In this document: positions 20,099 through 25,046 of the stretch, one piece after another
Position numbering within the stretch: position 1 is the stretch's first letter
How the letters are laid out: the number at the start of each line of letters is the position of its first letter
Source of the DNA: a virus
DNA length: 25,046 nt
Strand: one strand, 5' to 3'
Virus record (IMG/VR): IMGVR_UViG_3300038696_000410
Coordinates: 1 to 25,046 of that record
Notes under the pieces: generated by a model
Told to the model about the DNA's origin: nothing
Database searches by the model: none
Seen by the model: only the letters and a program-made list of their open reading frames with translations
Made by a program: the position numbers and the translations under genes

Positions 20099-20881
20099 AT
20101 GAACACAGAAAACGAAAATAAAATTGGGTGGCTTAAAAGCCATAATGACGAATCAAATCGCAAGACTGCTCTTAGAAAAAAGCGTGCTTTGTGGGAAAAA
20201 TCACAATCTCGAAAAACTGGAAAGCGTAGCAATGCCATTGCATACTCTTCACCTTCCACTGAAAATGAAAAACTAGAAACCGCTGAAAAGCTCATTGCAA
20301 AAGTGATTCGTGTTATTCAGTCAAAAGGTTTCACCTTTTCAAGCTTTGACTTGGAAGACATGAAACAAGCTGGAAAGTTTGCGCTAGTGGAAGGTGGATT
20401 TTTTGAAACTGGAGTGATCAACTCTGATTCTTTCAAGGATATCAGAAACGCCATTGGAAGTAGAGATTGCATGAGATTACAATGTAAGTGGGAAACTACT
20501 AGTAGTGAATTTGAAACGCTAACAGAAATTGGAGTTTTTCACGAGTTTGAGCAGTGCGACAAATTAAACTCAAAAACAGTTTCCATAATGAGGGCTTGCA
20601 TGAGAACTCTACGCAAAGCTCATTCAATAGATGACTCAAGACGTGCAAGCGCAAATTTTACCGCAAATAAAAAATTCTTTCTAGCTTGTGTTAAAGAATC
20701 AACTGGAAAATCTAACGGAAACAAGCTGAAAAAATCTACCTTTTCAATGCGCAAAAAAACCTTTATTGCCTATCTTGCCAGCGGCGCAAAAGCTTTACAA
20801 CCTGCCAACACAAAAACCGCAAATAAGGCCTTAGAGCTTGAAATACTCTCTAACCTAGAAAAAAATTTACTAGCAAACTAA
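20099..20881 (+). CDS. 260-aa protein, possible sigma-like or initiator protein
   Basis: A 260-residue, Lys-rich protein beginning MNTENENKIGWLKSHNDESN. Residues 60-125 (ETAEKLIAKVIRVIQ, SFDLEDMKQAGKFALVEGG, SFKDIRNAIGSRDCMRL) loosely resemble sigma-70 region 2, in which a DLEDLxQEGxxGL segment is typical. Residues 190-230 (KESTGKSNGNKLKKSTFSMR) could be a second DNA-binding region. Similarity is weak, so a replication initiator binding the upstream 38-bp repeats is an equal alternative. Codon and base use are balanced and A/T-rich, unlike neighbours on either side, which suggests separate origin. A strong terminator follows 6 bp after the stop. Confidence 0.5.
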   Translation: MNTENENKIGWLKSHNDESNRKTALRKKRALWEKSQSRKTGKRSNAIAYSSPSTENEKLETAEKLIAKVIRVIQSKGFTFSSFDLEDMKQAGKFALVEGGFFETGVINSDSFKDIRNAIGSRDCMRLQCKWETTSSEFETLTEIGVFHEFEQCDKLNSKTVSIMRACMRTLRKAHSIDDSRRASANFTANKKFFLACVKESTGKSNGNKLKKSTFSMRKKTFIAYLASGAKALQPANTKTANKALELEILSNLEKNLLAN

Positions 20882-20887
20882 ACCCTC

Positions 20888-20920
20888 AAAAAATGCAATC
20901 TTTCAAGATTGCATTTTTTT
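20888..20920 (+). terminator. Perfect bidirectional terminator
   Basis: A 15-bp perfect inverted repeat, AAAAAATGCAATCTT and its complement, with loop TCA; an A-run on one side and T-run on the other allow function in both directions. Confidence 0.92.
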
Positions 20921-20934
20921 AGAAGCAAAATTTC

Positions 20935-20963
20935 GCCGTCCACACTTCTAGTGTGATGACGGC
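20935..20963. promoter_or_regulatory. Stem-loop with bulge
   Basis: GCCGTC/GACGGC outer stem and CACACT/AGTGTG inner stem with loop TCT, separated by a two-base bulge (AT) on one side. It lies between the terminator and the 66-aa gene. ATTTTAA follows, so a second weak terminator or a leader structure are both possible. Confidence 0.65.
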
Positions 20964-20993
20964 ATTTTAATCCCCTAATCACTCCATCCAATT

Positions 20994-21194
20994 ATGAAAC
21001 CAGCAGAATTTAAACAATTAAGAAGCACCTTATCCAAGGCACACGTCTCCGCCCACTTCTTAGAAGCCGAGCAGTTAGACTACATCATAGAAATTAGCCA
21101 GCGCCGTATCACCGAGCTAAAAGATGAGCAAAAACGGATCACCCGTGACGGCTCTATTGATAGCATAATCAAACATAATTTTTCCATCGTATAA
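20994..21194 (+). CDS. 66-aa helical protein, unknown
   Basis: A 66-residue protein beginning MKPAEFKQLRSTLSKAHVSA, almost wholly helical, with a charged middle (IIEISQRRITELKDEQKRIT). It has no Shine-Dalgarno sequence. Palindrome P8 overlaps its TAA stop. It follows the 20935 stem-loop and returns to the C/A-rich composition of the rightward genes. Function unknown. Confidence 0.6.
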   Translation: MKPAEFKQLRSTLSKAHVSAHFLEAEQLDYIIEISQRRITELKDEQKRITRDGSIDSIIKHNFSIV

Positions 21195-21212
21195 ACACTT
21201 ACGTAAGTGTTT
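21193..21212. repeat. Palindrome P8 (perfect)
   Basis: AAACACTTACGTAAGTGTTT, 31 bp before the 21244 start and overlapping the previous stop codon. Confidence 0.92.
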
Positions 21213-21243
21213 GAAACATAAACAATAAGCAACCATAAAAAAT

Positions 21244-22143
21244 ATGACTAAACTAATAACCATCCAGGAAGCCACCCAGCTGGCACCTGCCAAGATAGCG
21301 GATGCCTACGCATCCCACCACCAAGCAAGAGCCAAAGCATTCATCAGCCAAGGCAAACTCGTCTACGCCCTGCAAGGTAAAAACCTCCGCAACGGCCAAT
21401 CACCGCAAGCTCTCCTCTCCAGCAGAGGCGTCCCCAACGGATCAATCGGCAATGCTCGAAAGGCGTCCAATATTATCGAGCATCTAGTCATCCCAGGCCT
21501 CCTAGCAGAAGCCGTCTACGATGAAAAATTGACATGGAGAATCACCCGCTTCGCCAATAAAGTCCTCGGCCTCGACAAAGGCACAGAAGAAATTCGCACC
21601 CCAGCCGAGGTAGCCGAGATCATCGCCACCCCAGACGCAAGCTCCGCCGAAATCGGTGAAGAGCTTGAAAGCTTAGCCGAGCACGGATGCACCGTAGCCG
21701 AGCGAGCCACCCAGCTAAAAGCTGAGGAAATACTCAAAGCCGAAAACGAGAAAGAAATCGCCATCATGAAAGCCAAAGCCGAAGCCGAAGCAGATGCCGA
21801 AACCGAAGAGGAAACCGAAGAGGAAATTCCAGAAGAGACTCCAGAAGAGACTCCAGAAGAGACTCCAGAGGAAACTCCAGAAGAGACTCCAGAAGAGACT
21901 CCAGAAGAGACTCCAGAAGAAACTCCAGAGGCAGAAACTCCCGCCCCTCCAGTCAGTAAAGCTCCAGCTCCAACCTATGAAGCTCCAAGCGTTTCCAAAG
22001 TGCTAGAAAGCATCCAGAAGTCCCACATGGAAGCTCTCGACCTAGACGCCGATGAAATGAAGCAAGTGCTGAATGCCATCAACGAAATGCAAAGTGACCT
22101 CATCGAATCACTCAATGAGCTAAAAACAGAGAAAGCAGCATAA
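21244..22143 (+). CDS. 299-aa protein with EETP repeat, unknown
   Basis: A 299-residue protein in three parts. Residues 1-110 form a folded-looking helical domain (TIQEATQLAPAKIADAYASH, RGVPNGSIGNARKASNIIEH). Residues 110-190 are helical and charged. Residues 193-230 are an acidic EETP repeat linker, followed by a Pro/Ala stretch and a helical C-terminus (LDADEMKQVLNAINEMQSDL). The acidic linker could be flexible or mimic nucleic acid charge, but no function is recognised. It is followed by a strong terminator and preceded by P8, so it is probably a single-gene transcript. Confidence 0.65.
   Translation: MTKLITIQEATQLAPAKIADAYASHHQARAKAFISQGKLVYALQGKNLRNGQSPQALLSSRGVPNGSIGNARKASNIIEHLVIPGLLAEAVYDEKLTWRITRFANKVLGLDKGTEEIRTPAEVAEIIATPDASSAEIGEELESLAEHGCTVAERATQLKAEEILKAENEKEIAIMKAKAEAEADAETEEETEEEIPEETPEETPEETPEETPEETPEETPEETPEETPEAETPAPPVSKAPAPTYEAPSVSKVLESIQKSHMEALDLDADEMKQVLNAINEMQSDLIESLNELKTEKAA
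21820..21927 (+). repeat. 12-bp in-frame tandem repeat coding EETP
   Basis: Nine units of GAAGAGACTCCA with small changes (first unit codes EEIP). In frame, so copy number changes would alter linker length without breaking the gene. Confidence 0.95.
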
Positions 22144-22161
22144 TCCCACCACCGAAAAACG

Positions 22162-22191
22162 CCCGCCTAGCAAATCGCTAGGCGGGTTTTT
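22162..22191 (+). terminator. Rho-independent terminator
   Basis: CCCGCCTAGC, loop AAATC, GCTAGGCGGG, then TTTTT; 10-bp perfect stem after the 299-aa gene. Confidence 0.93.
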
Positions 22192-22305
22192 AAAAACAAA
22201 TCCCCACCGTCCCACAAATCCTCCAGCTCTTTACCCTCCTGCTCTTTACCCAAAACCAACCCAACCCAACCTAAAAGCATCACCAACCCAAAATGCCTAA
22301 ACCCA

Positions 22306-22331
22306 GCCCTAGCCACCACCATGGCTAGGGC
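22306..22331. terminator. Stem-loop, possible terminator
   Basis: GCCCTAGCCA, loop CCACCA, TGGCTAGGGC, followed by GCAATTTT. A perfect 10-bp stem; the short T-run makes terminator activity uncertain. Confidence 0.6.
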
Positions 22332-22378
22332 GCAATTTTCCCCGCCCCGTCCTGGACTAAACGCAACGTCCACAACCC

Positions 22379-22407
22379 GACCTAGCCACTGCATCAGTGG
22401 CTAGGTC
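22379..22407. promoter_or_regulatory. Strong 13-bp stem-loop
   Basis: GACCTAGCCACTG, loop CAT, CAGTGGCTAGGTC. No T-run, so more likely a leader structure or protein site than a terminator. P9 follows 10 bp later. Confidence 0.7.
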
Positions 22408-22417
22408 ACAACTTTCA

Positions 22418-22437
22418 AAACACTTATGTAAGTGTTT
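22418..22437. repeat. Palindrome P9
   Basis: AAACACTTATGTAAGTGTTT, 27 bp before the 22465 start; arms perfect, centre ATGT instead of ACGT. Confidence 0.9.
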
Positions 22438-22464
22438 ACACAACAAATAACCAACCAACCAACC

Positions 22465-22770
22465 ATGCAAATTCCAATCCACATCCCCATCTGCGAAGCC
22501 GCAGAAATCGCCGAGCTAAAAAAATACGGATCGTATGACTTCGCCGTCCCTCATCAATGGAGCATCAAAAACCCTGGTCACAAAGCCGTCTGGTTCTACA
22601 ACCACAGTTCAAGAATCTGGGGCAGACCACTCGCCTACCTAGCCATCCTCCGCCTCGCCAGGAGGAAATGCAAAGACGCCTACGATCTAATGAGAATAGA
22701 AGCCGCCATCGCCAGCTTCAACCCGAGCAAACTCACCGCCCAAAATCTCATCCAATTATTAAACGCCTAA
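22465..22770 (+). CDS. 101-aa protein, unknown
   Basis: A 101-residue protein beginning MQIPIHIPICEAAEIAELKK. It has an aromatic-rich centre (HKAVWFYNHSSRIWGRPLAY), a basic helix (LAILRLARRKCKDAYDLMRI) and a helical end (LTAQNLIQLLNA). The start is placed at 22465, after a run of CCAA repeats and 27 bp after P9; the in-frame ATG at 22432 lies inside the palindrome and would translate that run. P10 follows its stop. Not recognised. Confidence 0.6.
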   Translation: MQIPIHIPICEAAEIAELKKYGSYDFAVPHQWSIKNPGHKAVWFYNHSSRIWGRPLAYLAILRLARRKCKDAYDLMRIEAAIASFNPSKLTAQNLIQLLNA

Positions 22771-22788
22771 TCACTTACGTAAGTGTTT
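22769..22788. repeat. Palindrome P10
   Basis: AATCACTTACGTAAGTGTTT, overlapping the preceding stop and 64 bp before the 22853 start; one mismatch near the outer end. Confidence 0.88.
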
Positions 22789-22805
22789 ATATAACAACTC
22801 ACTAA

Positions 22806-22847
22806 TTCCTAATTCCTAATTCCTAATTCCTAATCCCTAATTCCTAA
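22806..22847. repeat. TTCCTAA heptad tract
   Basis: Six heptad units (one TCCCTAA variant) directly before the DUF3150-type gene start. Confidence 0.9.
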
Positions 22848-22852
22848 CCACC

Positions 22853-23701
22853 ATGTCCATCCAAGAAAAAGCAATCCTAATCGACCTCACACTCACCACA
22901 TTCTCCACCAGCCGAACTGATAAATCAGTCACCCAAGAAGTCACCTACAACAAAGGAGCCGGAAAACAAGCTGGCAAATGGACGACCAAAATCCTCCCCA
23001 AACATGCCACCCAAGCCATCGCCCAGCACGATGGACGCATCCGCAAATTCCACTACACCAACACCCTCCCCTGGAGCGACAAAGGTGCCAGAATGCTCCC
23101 CGCCAGAAACTTCGACAACTACATGGCAACCATGCGCTCCCTCCGCCGTGAGCGGGACGAGCTAGTAGAACACTTCACCAGCCACTACCAGCAACACCTA
23201 GACGAAGCCCGCCAAGTAAATGCTGCACTCTACAACCCCGCCCACTACCCCACCGCCCACGAAGCTGGTGAACGCTACTCCATGCAAATCCAGCCCGCCC
23301 CCGTCCCAGACAAAGGAGACTTCCGCGTCACCCTCTCCAACACTGGCGACCTCCAAGCCATCCAGCAACAACTGGAGCAACAAGTCCACCAGGCAGTCAA
23401 AGCCGCCGAAGCCGACCTACTCAGCCGACTCCTAGAGCCACTCCAGAACATGGCCGAGAAGCTATCCGACCCAGACACCAAGTTCAAAGACACCCTAGTC
23501 ACCAACCTAGCCGATATAGTCGCCATCATCCCCACCCTCAACATCACCGACAACCCCAACCTCACCATCATCACCCAACTCATCGAGCAACAGCTCGCCC
23601 ACTTCACCCCAGACACCCTCCGCCACTCCCCAGCCGACCGAGCCATCGCCGCCCGAAAAGCCCAAGAAATCGCCACCCAAGCCTCCAGCTGGATGGCATA
23701 A
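22853..23701 (+). CDS. DUF3150-type protein
   Basis: A 282-residue protein. Residues 65-150 match the DUF3150 pattern: LPWSDKGARMLPARNFDNYM, a helical segment with RRERDELVEHFTSHYQQHLD, LYNPAHYPTAHEAGERY and PVPDKGDFRVTLS. The rest is helical (LQAIQQQLEQQVHQAVKAAE; LTIITQLIEQQLAH). DUF3150 genes are often found beside MoxR-like AAA+ ATPase genes in phages, as here. The molecular role is not established; a chaperone-like or virion-assembly partner of the ATPase is plausible. No Shine-Dalgarno sequence, only ACCACC before the ATG. Low G and high C on the coding strand. Confidence 0.75.
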   Translation: MSIQEKAILIDLTLTTFSTSRTDKSVTQEVTYNKGAGKQAGKWTTKILPKHATQAIAQHDGRIRKFHYTNTLPWSDKGARMLPARNFDNYMATMRSLRRERDELVEHFTSHYQQHLDEARQVNAALYNPAHYPTAHEAGERYSMQIQPAPVPDKGDFRVTLSNTGDLQAIQQQLEQQVHQAVKAAEADLLSRLLEPLQNMAEKLSDPDTKFKDTLVTNLADIVAIIPTLNITDNPNLTIITQLIEQQLAHFTPDTLRHSPADRAIAARKAQEIATQASSWMA

Positions 23702-23725
23702 AATCACTCACCACTCACCACTCAA

Positions 23726-23995
23726 ATGATCCTCACCGAACCCCACTACACCGAGCTACCCTCACCAGTCATCTTTGACCTTCCAGGAATCCGCGTTACC
23801 CACCTCCTAGACTACCCACCCAATGAAGGAGAAAAGGAAGGATGGCGATGGAAAATCCTACACCCAGACGATGTAAAACACGCCTTCAACTCCACCGATG
23901 CAGAAATCGTAGAAATCCACGATGACAAAGAATGCGGAGAATCAGTCCTAGAAGAATGGCAAGACCATAACCCCCACGCTTCTTACGCTTACTAA
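23726..23995 (+). CDS. 89-aa acidic protein, unknown
   Basis: An 89-residue acidic protein beginning MILTEPHYTELPSPVIFDLP, with Trp-rich centre (EGWRWKILHPDDVKHAF) and C-terminus VLEEWQDHNPHASYAY. It starts 24 bp after the DUF3150-type gene and is likely in the same transcript. P11 lies just after its stop. No family recognised. Confidence 0.6.
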   Translation: MILTEPHYTELPSPVIFDLPGIRVTHLLDYPPNEGEKEGWRWKILHPDDVKHAFNSTDAEIVEIHDDKECGESVLEEWQDHNPHASYAY

Positions 23996-24005
23996 TAACC
24001 CACAC

Positions 24006-24025
24006 AAACACTTACGTAAGTGTTT
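24006..24025. repeat. Palindrome P11 (perfect)
   Basis: AAACACTTACGTAAGTGTTT, 30 bp before the 24056 start. Confidence 0.92.
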
Positions 24026-24055
24026 CACTCACAAACTAACTAACTAACTAACACC

Positions 24056-24280
24056 ATGCCAAACTTAAACAAAGAAATCTAGGAAGGATGGACAGTCCAA
24101 TGCTTCATCAACGACCTCCAACCACAACTAGACATGGCCTTCCAAGGCCAATCCATCCAGAAAATGCCCACCACTCGAAAAGAGATGACCGATTACTTGA
24201 AGGAGAACCAACCCTCCTACAAAAAAACCATCCCCGACCTCGTGAAATATTTCTGCGAGAGATACACCATCACCAACTAA
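24056..24280 (+). pseudogene. 74-codon gene interrupted by an in-frame TAG
   Basis: From ATG 24056 the frame reads MPNLNKEI, then TAG at 24080-24082, then EGWTVQCFINDLQPQLDMAF and on to ETYTITN-like end (CERYTITN) with TAA at 24280. The downstream part looks like a real protein: helix-forming, ending in PSYKKTIPDLVKYFCERY, with no further stop. P11 and an A/C-rich leader sit before this ATG as before intact genes. So the gene is either inactivated by one base change (TAG from GAG, AAG or CAG), or translated by readthrough, or started further in (ATG 24134). TAG is a normal stop elsewhere in this genome. A sequencing error is also possible. Confidence 0.65.
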
Positions 24281-24318
24281 CCCTAATTCCTAATCCCTAA
24301 TTCCTAATTCCTAATTCT
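24280..24318. repeat. TTCCTAA heptad tract
   Basis: About five heptads (one TCCCTAA) between the interrupted gene and the ATPase ATG at 24320. Confidence 0.88.
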
Positions 24319-24319
24319 C

Positions 24320-25046
24320 ATGAAACCAAGCCAACTACTACCACTACTCGCCAACTCCTTCGCCCACCAACGCAAAGTCCTCATCAAAGGAGCTCCAGGC
24401 ATCGGCAAATCTGATATCGTTGAAAAAGCCGCCCGAGACGCCTCCGCCGACCTCATCATCATGCACCCCTCAGTCAGCGACCCCACAGACTTCAAAGGAA
24501 TGCCAGCCCTCGTCAAAGACCTCGCAGAATTCCTCCCTTATGGCGACCTCCGCAGACTAGCCACCGCCACCAAGCCAACCATCTGCTTCATCGATGATAT
24601 CGGACAAGCCCCCGGCGCCGTCCAAGCCGCCCTCATGCAGCTCATCCAAGCCCGCCAGATCAACGGAGTCAAAATCTCCGATAAAGTCACCTTCTGCGGA
24701 GCCACCAACGACTCCACCCACCTCGCAGGAGTCTCCTCCATCATCGAACCAGTAAAATCCCGCTGGCACACCATCGTAGAACTAGAAGCCGACTTCATGG
24801 ACTGGAAAAAATGGGCGCTCCAGAACGACATGCCACCCGAGCTAATCGCCTTCCTCAACCTCAAACCCGAACTCCTCAGCGACTTCAAACCCACCCGCGA
24901 CCTCACCAACTCACCCTCCCCCCGCACCGTAGCCGCCGTAGGTGGATGGCTCAAAGTAGGCATCACCGACTACGAAGTCCTAGCCGGAGCCGTAGGACAA
25001 GGATTCGCCGTAGAATTCATCTCCTTCCTCAGAGTCTACCACACCA
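24320..25046 (+). CDS. MoxR-like AAA+ ATPase (runs off window)
   Basis: The first 242 residues of an AAA+ ATPase. Walker A is GAPGIGKS at residues 24-31, Walker B is TICFIDD at 87-93 and sensor 1 is FCGATND at 125-131; SRWHTIVELE then follows at the arginine-finger region. MoxR-type ATPases act as chaperones that remodel a partner, often one with a von Willebrand A domain; in phages they are found with DUF3150 proteins, as here at 22853. The C-terminal part and any VWA partner lie beyond the right edge. No Shine-Dalgarno sequence; the heptad tract runs up to the ATG. Confidence 0.88.
   Translation, partial: MKPSQLLPLLANSFAHQRKVLIKGAPGIGKSDIVEKAARDASADLIIMHPSVSDPTDFKGMPALVKDLAEFLPYGDLRRLATATKPTICFIDDIGQAPGAVQAALMQLIQARQINGVKISDKVTFCGATNDSTHLAGVSSIIEPVKSRWHTIVELEADFMDWKKWALQNDMPPELIAFLNLKPELLSDFKPTRDLTNSPSPRTVAAVGGWLKVGITDYEVLAGAVGQGFAVEFISFLRVYHT

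Larger units (their letters stand above)
22144..22464 (+). other. Intergenic region with three hairpins
   Basis: 321 bp with no convincing gene. It contains a terminator (22162), a C/A-rich stretch, two strong hairpins (22306 and 22379) and palindrome P9. Each of the three hairpins uses a CTAGC/GCTAG element in its stem. Confidence 0.7.

Noticed and set aside
24080-24082. TAG recoded as an amino acid genome-wide
   Set aside because: Several intact genes, including the decoration, amidase and PAS genes, end in TAG, so TAG is used as a stop.
24088-24300. Plus-strand 70-codon frame beginning MDSPMLHQ
   Set aside because: It overlaps the interrupted gene in another frame, is Pro/His/Arg-rich and runs into the heptad tract; the 24056 frame looks more protein-like.
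24538-24966. Minus-strand 142-codon open frame
   Set aside because: It lies opposite the AAA+ ATPase, whose Walker motifs establish the true frame.

Overview
The window is a stretch of a tailed double-stranded DNA phage or prophage genome. The leftward half carries lambda-type virion genes: a lambda-family portal, a prohead protease with an embedded scaffold start, a capsid decoration protein, a major capsid protein, a tail terminator, a tail tube candidate and the start of a tape measure protein. Stop codons are standard (TAA, TAG and TGA all end genes). The host cannot be fixed from the sequence. The many TTCCTAA heptad tracts and the scarcity of Shine-Dalgarno sequences on the rightward genes would fit a Verrucomicrobiota or related PVC host, but that is weak inference. 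No terminase, integrase or DNA polymerase is in the window.

Layout. From 18529 down to 1, all genes are on the minus strand, in transcription order: small head gene, 76-aa protein, portal, small membrane protein, two very large basic glycine-rich proteins, a 40-aa protein, protease/scaffold, decoration protein, major capsid, head-tail joining candidate, tail fibre, two small genes, holin, lipoprotein, an initiator-type tRNA, amidase endolysin, a membrane-anchored PAS protein, tail completion and terminator candidates, tail tube, chaperone-position genes and tape measure (cut by the window edge). The fibre plus lysis block therefore sits between head and tail genes rather than after the tail. 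From 18718 to 25046 all genes are on the plus strand: small early-type genes, a possible HTH regulator, a repeat-rich control region (19625-20098), a possible sigma-like or initiator protein, and a block ending in a DUF3150-type protein and a MoxR-like AAA+ ATPase (cut by the window edge).

Shared signals. (1) A 20-bp palindrome, AAACACTTACGTAAGTGTTT or a close variant, occurs 11 times, nearly always 25-80 bp before a start codon; its changes preserve an RNA hairpin in the direction of the neighbouring gene. (2) Thirteen minus-strand start codons are preceded by a TGACA box at an almost fixed 13-16 nt, followed by a GGTGGG-like run; one of these lies inside the protease gene and marks a scaffold start. 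(3) TTCCTAA heptad tracts lie in many gene gaps, always in the same orientation. (4) The plus strand is C-rich and G-poor through both gene orientations, except in the distal fibre and downstream genes (about 5050-7380) and the 20099-20881 gene, which look imported.

Most notable biology: the two large proteins between portal and protease are built of repeated modules, each a short F-(S/A) motif, a basic stretch and a glycine-zipper-like hydrophobic helix. The same F-(S/A) motif recurs through the scaffold and at the protease-scaffold junction. This suggests a polyprotein matured by the prohead protease into many small basic membrane-active virion peptides, perhaps for DNA ejection. A second candidate system is translational: conserved start-codon boxes together with a phage-encoded, structurally divergent initiator tRNA.
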